Positions 35,250 through 44,604 of a stretch of DNA of 64,000 nucleotides are shown in pieces. The position numbers and the translations under genes were made by a program. The stretch covers positions 3,658,001-3,722,000 of the forward strand of contig NZ_CP117880.1 of assembly GCF_028736175.1 (NCBI RefSeq), read 5' to 3'. The stretch's first letter is position 1. The number at the start of each line of letters is the position of its first letter. Under the pieces are notes generated by a model. The model searched no databases and had not been told where the DNA came from. It saw only the letters and a program-made list of their open reading frames with translations. This stretch comes from Sphingobacterium oryzagri. Lineage in GTDB: Bacteria; Bacteroidota; Bacteroidia; Sphingobacteriales; Sphingobacteriaceae.

Positions 35250-36503
35250 TTAAAAATCTTCACCCACCAAATATTGTAGCTCTTCATATGTCTTATTATA
35301 ATTTTCCCAGGTTTCCACATACGCCTTATGCGCTTCCCGGGCGGCTTGCGCAAAATCGATAAACTCCATTAAGGTAACTTGCCCGGATTGCAAATGCTTC
35401 TGATAGTTTTCAACCATATGCAGCTGACCTTCTGTAGCTTCCACGGGCCATACTTCCAAAGTTTGCTGATAGTTTAGTAATTGATTACTTAACCGATCGA
35501 GCACATTCTCCAACGTCCATTGCAAAGCTTGTTGATTGGCCTTTTCCGTTTCTACTTGAAATTGTGCTGCTTTAATATTTCCTTTATTACGGTTAAAGAC
35601 GGGTAGATCCAAGCTTAAGCCAACGCCGATGAAATCTTGCATGATGTTTCCGCCGCGATCGTAGCCTAGCTGTAAGGTCACATCGGGTTTGCGCTGCGCT
35701 TTTTCCAGCACGAGTTGCGTATTCGCCAAATCAACCTGCGCCTGCTGCTGCTTCAGACCTATATTTTGCGCTAAGGCTAATTCTTTGACATCCGCAGGTA
35801 AAGGCTTAATCTGCTGTTGGGCTGCCAATTGAAAATCTAATTGTTTAATCGTTAATCCCTGCTGCCGCGTAAGCACGCGAAGCGTTTGCAGTCCTTCTGC
35901 GAGATCATCCTCGATCTCCACCAATTCGCGTTGTAAACTCACCAATTCGGTTTGTATGCGGTAGTAATCTGCTTTTGACACATTTTGCTGCGCAGCTTGC
36001 CGGCTGTATTGGGTATTAAGCTTTGCAAATTGCGCAACGAGCAAGGCCAGTCGATCTCGCTCTTGCACTGTACTGGCAACGTGAAAAAATGTTTGCCGAA
36101 GTTCCTTTTTTAACTCTCGCACCAGCTCTTCAAATTCGTAAACAGCCGCACGTTGCTCCAGCTGCTTGATGGCTACGCGTTTTTTACGTTTACCTGCCGT
36201 TTCGATAAGCTGCTCCAACTCAACAGATACCTGCTGTGTTCTACCATAATTTCCGATCAACGGCGGCATGGTTTCACTATTGGCATTGGCCCATAAATTA
36301 ACTTCGCCGATGGCCAGATTAGGATTAGGCCATAGTTTTTCCTGCACGATTTCCGCCTCTGCGCGACCGATAGCAAACTTACTGGCGATAAGAGAATAGT
36401 TATGTTCTATGAAGCTGGCCTCCAATTGTGCTAAGGAATAGGTCTGCGCTTTACACAGCGAAACCATCACGATGGCCAAAATTGTACTACAAATATATCT
36501 CAC
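35250..36503 (-). CDS. TolC family outer-membrane factor (CzcC-like)
   Basis: 417 residues with a signal peptide (MRYICSTILAIVMVSLCKAQ) and a GTG start preceded by AAAAGG. The body is two repeats of long helices typical of outer-membrane efflux proteins, each with Gln/Ala-rich heptads; LGYDRGGNIMQDFIGVGLSLDLPVFNRNKG is the usual strand segment with the PVFNRN hallmark (first and second halves meet here). It is the exit duct of the metal pump encoded by the next two genes. Confidence 0.9.
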   Translation of the reverse strand: MRYICSTILAIVMVSLCKAQTYSLAQLEASFIEHNYSLIASKFAIGRAEAEIVQEKLWPNPNLAIGEVNLWANANSETMPPLIGNYGRTQQVSVELEQLIETAGKRKKRVAIKQLEQRAAVYEFEELVRELKKELRQTFFHVASTVQERDRLALLVAQFAKLNTQYSRQAAQQNVSKADYYRIQTELVSLQRELVEIEDDLAEGLQTLRVLTRQQGLTIKQLDFQLAAQQQIKPLPADVKELALAQNIGLKQQQAQVDLANTQLVLEKAQRKPDVTLQLGYDRGGNIMQDFIGVGLSLDLPVFNRNKGNIKAAQFQVETEKANQQALQWTLENVLDRLSNQLLNYQQTLEVWPVEATEGQLHMVENYQKHLQSGQVTLMEFIDFAQAAREAHKAYVETWENYNKTYEELQYLVGEDF

Positions 36504-36574
36504 CTTTTAAAAACGTTTCCTGCAAAACTAGCGGAATCGTATTAACAGGAATTTTAAGGTAGATTAGAAGTAGA

Positions 36575-37909
36575 TTAGAAATATAAAGCAACGGTGGTGC
36601 CATTCCCGTCAGAGAAAATATGCATTTCTATGCGATGCAACGTAAAAATAACATTGGCAATCGATAGGCCGACACCTTTGCCCTGATATTTTTGGGTATT
36701 GTTGCCGCGGTAAAAATTCTGTCGGATATGCAGCAGATCATGTTCAGGAATGCCAATACCGCGGTCAACGATCAGCAGTTGTAAACGTCCTGCATCTTCT
36801 TTAAAAGAGATTTTAACAACTTTGTTGTCCGAATATTTGATAGCGTTTTCCAATAAATTGCCGATGGCCAACTCCAGGAGTTTATCGTTTGCATCGGCGT
36901 GAAGCAATTGCTGATCGAGTACCTGAATATCGACTTCAATTTGCGCATGGTGATAGAGTACCATATTTTCGACAACTTGCCATACGACCTCGTCTACCCG
37001 TATAGGCTTAAATTCAAAATTTGTCTTGGCGCCAGACAACAGCATCATCTGATCGAGCGTCTCCTGTAAATCGTTGATGTACTGTTTCAACTGCAGCATC
37101 ACCTGCTCATATTCATCGGTGGAACGTTGTTTCGTTTTCGTAACCTCCAAGGTGCCTAGCAATGCGGTAATCGGCGTGCGCAGTTCATGCGAAACATAAT
37201 CAATAAAATTCTTTTGCACATTAAATGTTTCAGCAATGCGCAACACAAAATGGTTGTACGTCTCGACCAAATCTTCTACCTCGGAATACGTCTTGGTTAG
37301 CGTAAGCGGTTCATTAAAATTTTTACTATCCTTTTCCTTAATCTGATCGATAATACGGATGATCGGTTGGTAAGCGATGTAGCTAAGATATTGTGAAAAT
37401 AAAAAGATAAACGCAATGCCCAGCAAGAAAACAAGGAGCAGGATATGGAAGAGCGAAAGCATTTGCGCGTTAAATTCATCTTTCGACTCACGCGTGATGA
37501 CCACAAAATCGCCTTCGTTGTCGTGGTAAAAAATACCGTTGTAGAAAAAAGAGGCATTATCAAAAGAAGCGATACGCTGCTGTCTTACCTGTGTCAGAAA
37601 ACTGGGTGAAATATCTCCGGTAGACAACATCGCACCGTTATTGAGTCGATCCAGGCTATCAAACACCGCAATATTACTTCGGGATATGGTCTTTTGCAAC
37701 TGGCTTTTTACGTTAGCGTGTTCCAGGATCGAGAGCTCGTCTTGTTCCAGGTAAAAAATCGCGGCGAGCAACGACTTGCTCTCCAACGATTGATATTCCT
37801 TCGCTTTCATTTGACTGTAGTACGAGAAATAAATCAACACGGAAAAAATCAAGATAATGATGCTAAAGATAGCAACAGCATACAAGGAAAGTCTATGCCG
37901 TAATTTCAT
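36575..37909 (-). CDS. Sensor histidine kinase of the metal-efflux operon
   Basis: 444 residues: a first membrane helix (about 10-30), a periplasmic sensor region of about 115 residues, a second helix (152-175), HAMP-like linker, HisKA with the phospho-acceptor H241 in FIDYVSHELRTPI, and HATPase with N-box LLENAIKYS, G1 DRGIGI and G2 GKGVGLS. It autophosphorylates and passes phosphate to the response regulator encoded 3 bases upstream. The CusS/CzcS-like setting suggests it senses metal in the periplasm. The sensor has no obvious Met- or His-rich motif. Confidence 0.9.
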   Translation of the reverse strand: MKLRHRLSLYAVAIFSIIILIFSVLIYFSYYSQMKAKEYQSLESKSLLAAIFYLEQDELSILEHANVKSQLQKTISRSNIAVFDSLDRLNNGAMLSTGDISPSFLTQVRQQRIASFDNASFFYNGIFYHDNEGDFVVITRESKDEFNAQMLSLFHILLLVFLLGIAFIFLFSQYLSYIAYQPIIRIIDQIKEKDSKNFNEPLTLTKTYSEVEDLVETYNHFVLRIAETFNVQKNFIDYVSHELRTPITALLGTLEVTKTKQRSTDEYEQVMLQLKQYINDLQETLDQMMLLSGAKTNFEFKPIRVDEVVWQVVENMVLYHHAQIEVDIQVLDQQLLHADANDKLLELAIGNLLENAIKYSDNKVVKISFKEDAGRLQLLIVDRGIGIPEHDLLHIRQNFYRGNNTQKYQGKGVGLSIANVIFTLHRIEMHIFSDGNGTTVALYF

Positions 37910-37912
37910 ACG

Positions 37913-38590
37913 TTACACTTTAAAGATATAACCCACACCCTTTACCGTGTGAATATATTTGCGTCCGTCTTTTTCAATCTTGTTTCGTAAATAAGATATG
38001 TAAACATCCACCACGTTGGTATGGTTGTCAAAAGTTATGCCCCAAACGGCATTCAATATCTGGATGCGACCTACCGTTTTATCCATATTTTCCACCAGAT
38101 AGATCAACAACTTGTATTCCCTCGGCGACAATTCGACCGGCTCATTCGCTAAGCTTACCTGATACTGTTCCAGGTTAATACGAAGATCCCCAAACGTAAG
38201 TTCTGCCTTCGGCGATTCCTGTTGCTGGTACTGCTGGCGTCTGGTCAGCGCTTTGATACGCGAGAGCAACTCATCAAAATGAAAAGGTTTGGTCAGGTAA
38301 TCATCCGCGCCATAATCTAGCGCCGACACTTTATCTTGCACCGCATTCAGCGCGCTGAGCATCAAAATAGGGCTATACACTTTTTTATAACGCAAGGTTT
38401 GCAACAACTGCACGCCATCCATGCCCGGCAACATAATATCTAAAATAATCAAATCCCACTCCATATGCAGGTAATGCGCCAACACATCCTCCGCATTTTT
38501 ACATAAGGTAACCAAATAACCAAACTCCTCCAATCCCTTGATCAGAAAATTACTTATTCGGTTGTCGTCTTCCACTACAAGAATCTGCAT
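37913..38590 (-). CDS. OmpR-type response regulator of the metal-efflux operon
   Basis: 225 residues from the ATG at 38590, where the receiver begins MQILVVEDD; the open frame upstream reads as AT-rich leader. Receiver: acidic pocket EDD, phospho-acceptor D51 in LIILDIMLPGMDG, and K101 in TKPF. The C-terminal half is a winged helix (SPREYKLLIYLVENMDKTVGR, then DVYISYLRNKIEKDGRKYIHTVKGVGYIF). It heads the five-gene efflux module and probably activates it. Its long leader joins the hairpin-rich stretch. Confidence 0.92.
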   Translation of the reverse strand: MQILVVEDDNRISNFLIKGLEEFGYLVTLCKNAEDVLAHYLHMEWDLIILDIMLPGMDGVQLLQTLRYKKVYSPILMLSALNAVQDKVSALDYGADDYLTKPFHFDELLSRIKALTRRQQYQQQESPKAELTFGDLRINLEQYQVSLANEPVELSPREYKLLIYLVENMDKTVGRIQILNAVWGITFDNHTNVVDVYISYLRNKIEKDGRKYIHTVKGVGYIFKV

Positions 38591-38684
38591 GTTGTAAAGT
38601 AAGAAATTAAAAAGTAAAAAATAAAAATTAAAAACAAATGTGCTTTTAGAAGCGCTTGGCAAATTGGGGAGGATAAGCATCAAT

Positions 38685-39049
38685 AAACGCTTCGCGAGCG
38701 ATGTCATCCAGGTTTCATTAAGCGATAAGAAACCAGGACTTTTTTGAATACTTTTTGTGTCCAGACAAAAAGTATTGCCCTGTCCCGGCGAGGGACAGTA
38801 GCGACATACGACTCCGCTGGAGTCGAAAAAAAGAAAATCAGCATTTTCTATAAATCTATGACCTCGCGGAGGTCAATAAATAAACAACCATTCATCACAC
38901 GTGATCACGCCCCCGAATCTAAGGTCGTTTGATTTAAATATCGCTATGCGAAATAGCGAACGCTTGCGTTATTAAACGCTCCACGAGCAACGTCGTTAAC
39001 GCTTCATCAAGCGATGGAAAGCTAGCAATTTGACGCAGCTAGCCTTTCC
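38685..39049. repeat. Cluster of small inverted repeats framed by an imperfect direct repeat
   Basis: In this non-coding stretch I count about ten inverted repeats: 38707-38738 (one mismatch), 38747-38776 (12-base arms, perfect), 38780-38798 (CTGTCCC/GGGACAG), 38809-38825 (CGACTCC/GGAGTCG), 38832-38849 (AGAAAAT/ATTTTCT), 38859-38875 (TGACCTC/GAGGTCA), 38941-38959 (TCGCTAT/ATAGCGA), 38959-38970 (AACGC/GCGTT) and 39016-39049 (11-base arms, one bulge). A 48-base segment at 38685-38732 recurs at 38974-39021 with about three quarters identity. No frame is coding. It may be a structured RNA or a mosaic of palindromic repeats. Confidence 0.7.
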
Positions 39050-39117
39050 TCAGCAAAAACCTACCGAATAAATCTCCTCTATCTCTTGGAAGCAGTTTGT
39101 CAAGCAACCGCTAAAAC

Positions 39118-39149
39118 AAAAAAAGATGCCCACAAAGGAGCATCTTTTT
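39118..39149 (-). terminator. Intrinsic terminator of rny
   Basis: Perfect 10-base stem AAAAAGATGC/GCATCTTTTT with a 10-base loop; on the minus strand it is followed by a T-run. It lies 20 bases after the rny stop. Confidence 0.88.
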
Positions 39150-39169
39150 AATATACCGATAGATTACCC

Positions 39170-40729
39170 TTACTTCGCGTAAGAAACCGATCTCGTTTCA
39201 CGAATAACGGTAACCTTAATCTGACCAGGATAAGTCATTTCTGTTTGGATACGGTTAGAAATATCAGCTGCTAAGATCTCCGCGTGCGCATCAGAAACTT
39301 TTTCCGATTCAACAACTACCCGTAGTTCACGACCAGCTTGGATAGCAAATGTTTTCTCGACACCAGGATAAGAAAGTGCCAATTCTTCCAGTTCTTTCAG
39401 ACGCTTGATATAACTTTCTACAACTTCACGACGCGCGCCGGGACGAGCACCAGAAATCGCATCACAAGCTTGCACGATCGGCGAAATCAACGAAGTCATC
39501 TCAATCTCATCGTGGTGAGCACCAATAGCGTTACAAACGTCCGGGTGCTCCTTATATTTCTCCGCCAATTGCATACCTAAAATAGCATGTGGCAATTCCG
39601 GATTATCATCAGGCACTTTACCAATATCGTGCAATAAGCCAGCACGCTTCGCATGTTTCACGTTCAAGCCAAGCTCTGACGCCATCGTTGCTGCGAAATT
39701 TGCCACTTCGCGCGAGTGCTGCAACAAGTTTTGTCCATAAGATGAGCGGTAGCGCATACGTCCAACCATGCGGATCAATTCCGGATGTAACCCGTGAATA
39801 CCAAGATCGATAGCCGTGCGTTCACCAATTTCAACGATTTCATCTTCAATCTGCGTGCGGGTTTTAGCAACCACCTCTTCAATACGCGCAGGGTGAATAC
39901 GACCATCCGTCACCAAACGGTGCAAGGACAAACGAGCAATTTCACGACGCACCGGGTCAAAACCCGACAGGATAATAGCTTCCGGCGTATCATCTACAAT
40001 AATCTCCACGCCTGTAGCCGCCTCTAGTGCTCGAATATTACGCCCTTCACGACCAATAATACGCCCTTTAATTTCATCATTTTCAATGTTGAAGATCGAT
40101 ACTGTATTTTCGATTGCCGACTCCGTAGCTGTACGTTGAATCGTTTGGATAACCACTTTTTTCGCCTCTTTAGAAGCTGTCAGTTTCGCTTCATCAACAA
40201 TATCTTTGATCTGCATCATAGCTTGCGAACGAGCTTCCTCACGTAGAGAACTCACCAATTGCTCTTTCGCTTCTTCAGCCGATAAGCCTGCGATCGTTTC
40301 CAGTTGCTTGATGTGCTGATTTTTTAACAAATCAACTTCCTCTTTCTTCTTCTCGTTTACCTCGACAAGCTGATCCAGTTTTTTGCTTTTATTATCTAGC
40401 TCTTGCTTATCCCGATTAATGCTTTCCAGCTTTTGGTTCAGCGATGTCTCTTTCTGGCGTAAGGTGTTTTCTTTTTGTGCGAGGGTATTATTACGTTGAT
40501 TAACCTCTTTTTCGTGTTCTGCTTTCAACTGCAAAAACTTCTCTTTGGCCTCTAAGCCACGTTGCTTTTTATGATGCTCGGCTTGCTGTTCAGCTTCCTT
40601 TACGATCCGTTCTGCCTTTTCCTGCGCTGATTGCTCCTGCTTTTTGAATACTAATTGTAACAAAAAACGACCGATAACAACACCTATAATAAGCGAAATT
40701 ATAATCGAAATTGTTGTAGATAACTCCAT
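39170..40729 (-). CDS. rny: Ribonuclease Y
   Basis: 519 residues, full length. A membrane anchor (about 5-27) is followed by a long coiled coil (30-190) rich in Glu, Lys and Gln, a KH RNA-binding domain with [21 protein letters not shown], and an HD phosphohydrolase domain with the motif LLHDIGK and a second HH in GAHHDEIE. It starts mRNA decay by internal cuts at the inner membrane. It lies downstream of zapA and of the probable 6S RNA on the same strand. Confidence 0.96.
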   Translation of the reverse strand: MELSTTISIIISLIIGVVIGRFLLQLVFKKQEQSAQEKAERIVKEAEQQAEHHKKQRGLEAKEKFLQLKAEHEKEVNQRNNTLAQKENTLRQKETSLNQKLESINRDKQELDNKSKKLDQLVEVNEKKKEEVDLLKNQHIKQLETIAGLSAEEAKEQLVSSLREEARSQAMMQIKDIVDEAKLTASKEAKKVVIQTIQRTATESAIENTVSIFNIENDEIKGRIIGREGRNIRALEAATGVEIIVDDTPEAIILSGFDPVRREIARLSLHRLVTDGRIHPARIEEVVAKTRTQIEDEIVEIGERTAIDLGIHGLHPELIRMVGRMRYRSSYGQNLLQHSREVANFAATMASELGLNVKHAKRAGLLHDIGKVPDDNPELPHAILGMQLAEKYKEHPDVCNAIGAHHDEIEMTSLISPIVQACDAISGARPGARREVVESYIKRLKELEELALSYPGVEKTFAIQAGRELRVVVESEKVSDAHAEILAADISNRIQTEMTYPGQIKVTVIRETRSVSYAK

Positions 40730-40771
40730 TGGTGTATATGTATATTAGATATAAATTGTTTTTTTTGGTTC

Positions 40772-40946
40772 AAAAAAAAACCGCAATTAAATGTACAGGT
40801 CCCATGTATTATTAAACTTCGATTACACATGATTTGAGCAATTGATCATGACCTAGATGGCATATAGCAAAATGGCCTACATCTTTCTTCGCTCGTGATA
40901 TTGAAGCGTTAAGTTTAAAATAGTGACAACCCGAATTTAATTGCGG
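40772..40946 (-). ncRNA. ssrS: Probable 6S RNA
   Basis: Between zapA and rny the minus strand can fold into one long rod. A perfect 12-base closing stem CCGCAATTAAAT/ATTTAATTGCGG (40935-40946 with 40781-40792) is followed inward by GGTT/GACC, an open bubble, AAACTT/AAGTTT, then GAGC/GCTC and an apical hairpin AGAT..GGC/GCC..ATCT. A T-run follows the closing stem. The length of about 166 bases, the rod with a central bubble and the place next to zapA all fit 6S RNA, which binds the vegetative RNA polymerase holoenzyme. The identity is inferred from structure and location, not from a model search. Confidence 0.7.
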
Positions 40947-40987
40947 CAAATTCGTCGTTATAAAGCTCTATATAAAGAACGATATGA

Positions 40988-41278
40988 TTATTTCTTAAAG
41001 AAGTCTGTTAATAAATCATCCAATTCGTGAATCTGCTCTTCTATTCCCTCCTCATGTTGTTGTGCCTTACGCTCGGCCTTAATCATACCGGTAGCATATT
41101 GTAACACACACATCGAAAGCAAATCCTGCTTATCACGAACCGCATAATTATCTTGCAGTTCCTTTATCTTTTCATTTATTAATTTCGCAGCGTGTCTAAT
41201 CACCTCTTCCTCTTCAGTATCTACCCGCAACGGATAAACACGGTCTGCAATATTTATTTTTATGGAAATTTCTCCCAT
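40988..41278 (-). CDS. zapA: Cell division protein ZapA
   Basis: 96 residues. It has the ZapA pattern: a short N-terminal strand pair (SIKINIADRVYPLRVDTEEEE), then helix EVIRHAAKLINEKIKELQDNY and a long C-terminal coiled coil. ZapA binds FtsZ and bundles the Z-ring filaments. It lies after pheT and the coiled-coil gene, the usual order in this phylum. Confidence 0.9.
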   Translation of the reverse strand: MGEISIKINIADRVYPLRVDTEEEEVIRHAAKLINEKIKELQDNYAVRDKQDLLSMCVLQYATGMIKAERKAQQHEEGIEEQIHELDDLLTDFFKK

Positions 41279-41326
41279 GTTTCTTGAGCTTAAATAACGT
41301 AAAAGGCTTCCATGCTGTCTAACCGA

Positions 41327-41635
41327 CTACTTCAGCAGCCCAATACATCTGTCTATTTCTCGCACAAAATCGTTAATTTTTTGCTTTGTGTCAAGTATTT
41401 TTTCATTTATTGCTTCACTATCTACGTTAGACTCGTCTAATGTCTTCGCAACTGCCATAGCCTTAAGCTTTTCTTCCAGCTGCTGCACCTTACCAGTACT
41501 GGTCTGGAATGCTACCTGAAGCGACTGTACTTCCAACTTCAACAAATCATTCTCCTCCTGAAGAGCTTCGCACATCTGAATAAGGTTTTTCGTTTTCTCA
41601 ACGATTATATCCATTTGTCTAGATAGTGTAGCCAT
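41327..41635 (-). CDS. Small coiled-coil protein between pheT and zapA
   Basis: 102 residues, almost all helical with heptads (IQMCEALQEENDLLKLEVQSLQ, VQQLEEKLKAM), ending in a second helix INDFVREIDRCIGLLK. No catalytic domain. A coiled-coil protein in this position is a regular part of the pheT-zapA cluster in Bacteroidota; a role in cell division next to ZapA is plausible, by neighbourhood only. It starts 36 bases after the pheT stop and ends 48 bases before zapA, so the three are cotranscribed. Confidence 0.8.
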   Translation of the reverse strand: MATLSRQMDIIVEKTKNLIQMCEALQEENDLLKLEVQSLQVAFQTSTGKVQQLEEKLKAMAVAKTLDESNVDSEAINEKILDTKQKINDFVREIDRCIGLLK

Positions 41636-41671
41636 ATATATTACTGCGCAATTATAATTTAATCCCCGAAA

Positions 41672-44065
41672 CTAGCGCACTGTAGCACCAGTCTCTTTCT
41701 CAAAGTTAAGCATTAATTTTTTAATTATCCCGTCAATCTGTTTGTCAGTTAACGTTTTCTCCTCATCCTGGAGTACGAAACTCAATGCATACGACTTTTT
41801 ACCTGCTGGCAGTTTCTCGCCTTTATACACGTCAAAAATATTCACTGCTTTCAACAGCTTACGTTCCGTCTTGACAGCCACCACTTTAAGTTGTTCAAAC
41901 GTAACAGCATCGTCTACCAAAAGTGCCAAATCACGACGTACAGCCGGAAATTTAGAAACCTCCTGAAATTTTATCACGTTTTTGCGGATAACCTTAACCA
42001 GCAAATCCCAATCAAAGTTCGCAAAAAACACCGGACCGTCTACATCCGCTTTTTTCAGGTTTTCTGCAGATACGCTGCCCAACGTGACCAGCGCTTTTTG
42101 TCCTTTCATATAGGTCAACCCGTAAGCAAAATACGGTCCCTCTGCCTCCACCACTTGTAATCCAGCAATATTTAAACGGCGAATGATGGTGTCCACCGCA
42201 GCCTTGATATGGTAAAACGAAGTTGGCTTATCTGCCGCGTTCCACTGCGCGTCGGCCTGATTTCCAGCGATGCACAAGGCTAAGTTTTGACGTTCGCTAT
42301 ACCCTTCTGCTGTCTTGAAGTAGGTTTTGCCATATTCGAAGTATTTCGCATTCGGACTTTTACGCTTTTGGTTGTACGAAACGCTTGTGAGGGCAGAAAA
42401 CAACAAATTTTGACGCATGGTATCCAAGTCAGAACTAAGCGGATTAACCAAACGCACGGCCGTTTCCTCATCTTCCACGAAAGCAAGCTTCGTTAGTGAA
42501 TTATTCAAAATTTCGCGGTAACCATTGCCAATCAATAAATCGGCTACCTGATTTAACAACACCTCTTTATCAGGTTTTTCGGTGGTGTTGAGCGATGATT
42601 TAATCTGCGGCTTCAACTCAATATTGTTGTAGCCATAAATACGTAATACCTCTTCGATAACGTCCACCTCACGTGTTACATCCACCTTAAACGCCGGCAC
42701 ACTCACCGCAATGGTATCTTCCGACGTGTCGGTAACGCCAATTCCTAACGCCAGGATAATCGCTTTGATCTCCTCCGCGGGAATAGCTTTTCCGATCAAT
42801 TTTTGCACGCGACTGTAGCTTACCTCAAAAATAAATGGAGAAACGGGTGCTGGGTATTCGTCAGTCAATTTAGATTCAATAACACCGCCCGCGACTTCCT
42901 GAATCAGCAACGCTGCTTTCTGAAGCGCGTATAGCGGCATATTAGGATCTGTACCGCGCTCAAAACGAAACGAAGAATCGGTCTTTAAGCTGTGTCGCTT
43001 TGCCGTTTTCCGTACTGAAACAGCATTGAAGTAGGCCGACTCCAGGAAAATACGCGTCGTATCGGCCGAAACTCCCGAATTGGCACCTCCGAACACACCG
43101 GCTATACACATCGGCTTCTCCGCATCAGCAATCACTAAATCTTCCGCAGAAAGCTTGCGCTCAACGCCATCGAGCGTCACGAAAGCTTCTCCTTCTGTAG
43201 CTTTACGTACAATAATTTGCTCGCCAGCGATCTTGGCTGCATCAAATGCGTGCAACGGTTGACCCAAATCATGCAAAATATAATTGGTAACGTCTACAAT
43301 ATTATTAATCGGGCGAATACCAATCGTTAACAAACGCTCTTTTAACCAATCTGGCGATTCGCCAACCGTGACGTTATCGATCGTCACGCCCGCATAGCGT
43401 GGGGCCAACTCTGCGTCTGCCACGGTAACCGCAATGCCTGCTGCGCTGCCCGCCTGAAATGCAGATACATCAGCAGTACTGTATGGTTGACGGAAATAAG
43501 CGGCCAGATCGCGGGCCACACCTAAGTGCGAAGCCGCATCGGCACGATTTGGCGTCAAACCGATTTCGTATTTATAATCGTCTTTAATATCGAAATAATC
43601 CTTCACTAAAGACCCGACAACAGCGCTATCAGCCAATTCGACCAAACCAGCGTGTGATGAGCCCAAGCCAATTTCATCCTCGCCACAAAGCATACCTTCC
43701 GACGCCTCGCCCCTGATCTTTGACTTTGTGATTTTAAATGGTTCACCCGTTGTTGGATGACAGGTCGTGCCCACTGGTGCGACGATCACTTTTAAACCTG
43801 TACGCACGTTTGGTGCGCCGCACACGATATGTAAAAGCTCTTCTGCACCAATATCCACGGTCGTTACTTTCAACTTATCTGCATTAGGATGTTGTTCGCA
43901 GGATTTTACCTCACCTACAACCAAGCCTTCAAGACCACCGGGAATTTGCTGCACGGTTTCCAGTAATTCCACTTCCAAGCCAATATCCGTCAAAATAAGC
44001 GAAAGCTCTTCGGGCGTTTTGTCTGTATCGATATAATTTTTAAGCCAGTTATAGGAAATATTCAT
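41672..44065 (-). CDS. pheT: Phenylalanine-tRNA ligase beta subunit
   Basis: 797 residues, full length. Domains in order: EMAP-type tRNA-binding fold (about 40-150; VVGEVKSCEQHPNADKLKV), B3/B4 editing domain (about 210-385; PINNIVDVTNYILHDLGQPLHAFD), B5 (about 405-475), the catalytic-like core (SLNTTEK... onward) and the C-terminal FDX-ACB anticodon-binding domain (EVSKFPAVRRDLALLVD). It pairs with PheS, which is not in this window, to charge tRNA-Phe. Confidence 0.97.
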   Translation of the reverse strand: MNISYNWLKNYIDTDKTPEELSLILTDIGLEVELLETVQQIPGGLEGLVVGEVKSCEQHPNADKLKVTTVDIGAEELLHIVCGAPNVRTGLKVIVAPVGTTCHPTTGEPFKITKSKIRGEASEGMLCGEDEIGLGSSHAGLVELADSAVVGSLVKDYFDIKDDYKYEIGLTPNRADAASHLGVARDLAAYFRQPYSTADVSAFQAGSAAGIAVTVADAELAPRYAGVTIDNVTVGESPDWLKERLLTIGIRPINNIVDVTNYILHDLGQPLHAFDAAKIAGEQIIVRKATEGEAFVTLDGVERKLSAEDLVIADAEKPMCIAGVFGGANSGVSADTTRIFLESAYFNAVSVRKTAKRHSLKTDSSFRFERGTDPNMPLYALQKAALLIQEVAGGVIESKLTDEYPAPVSPFIFEVSYSRVQKLIGKAIPAEEIKAIILALGIGVTDTSEDTIAVSVPAFKVDVTREVDVIEEVLRIYGYNNIELKPQIKSSLNTTEKPDKEVLLNQVADLLIGNGYREILNNSLTKLAFVEDEETAVRLVNPLSSDLDTMRQNLLFSALTSVSYNQKRKSPNAKYFEYGKTYFKTAEGYSERQNLALCIAGNQADAQWNAADKPTSFYHIKAAVDTIIRRLNIAGLQVVEAEGPYFAYGLTYMKGQKALVTLGSVSAENLKKADVDGPVFFANFDWDLLVKVIRKNVIKFQEVSKFPAVRRDLALLVDDAVTFEQLKVVAVKTERKLLKAVNIFDVYKGEKLPAGKKSYALSFVLQDEEKTLTDKQIDGIIKKLMLNFEKETGATVR

Positions 44066-44604
44066 CTTAAAATGCTATTTAAACCACAAAGATAGAATTT
44101 TAGAACGTTGACTCCCATTTAACAACAAGAAAATTTTAGCACATGACGGTTATTTGTATTGGTAAAGTTCTACAATAGATAATCAGCGTTAGCAGACGAT
44201 AGACACCAGCCAGCCCTGGTTAAACGCACTATTAATTACTATCTTTCAACCTCTTTACAAGAGTAAAACTATGATAATAAATAAGTTAACAACCATGATT
44301 ACCCACTCTATTCACCTCTCTGCAAATAAAACAGTATACAAAGAAAACGGCTCGAATGCGACCGTCTTTTTCGCTTCCGCAAAGCAGGCTTTCCTGATGT
44401 AACGAAAGGTAGCTGCCGGCACTAAAACCGCATCCGTCCATCTTCCAATAGAGCAGCGACAGCAAAAAAAAGGGCGGCCTTATGCATAACCACTTTCCTG
44501 TGCTACAAAACGGCCGTTACGAAAACAAAATTCCGATGTTTCCCATCAAAATATTACGTAACTTTGTGCTTTGATTTGAAGAACGTTCAAAATACACAGT
44601 TATA
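44066..44604. other. Intergenic region between pheT and purL
   Basis: 539 bases between divergent genes. I see no gene. A weak bulged hairpin (ACGGcTCG/CGACCGT with A/T flanks) lies around 44343-44374 and several A-rich tracts follow. The promoter for purL is probably at the right end. Confidence 0.35.
44559..44566 (+). promoter_or_regulatory. -7 box upstream of purL
   Basis: TAACTTTG matches TAnnTTTG and lies 38 bases before the purL ATG. A TTTC at 44539-44542 is a possible -33 element but the spacing of 16 is short. Confidence 0.45.

Noticed and set aside
38747..38876. CRISPR-like array
   Set aside because: The hairpins differ in sequence, length and spacing; there is no repeated unit of constant length and no cas gene in the window.
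44066..44604. Purine riboswitch or other leader before purL
   Set aside because: The distance from the likely promoter to the ATG is under 45 bases, too short for an aptamer, and no conserved core is seen upstream.
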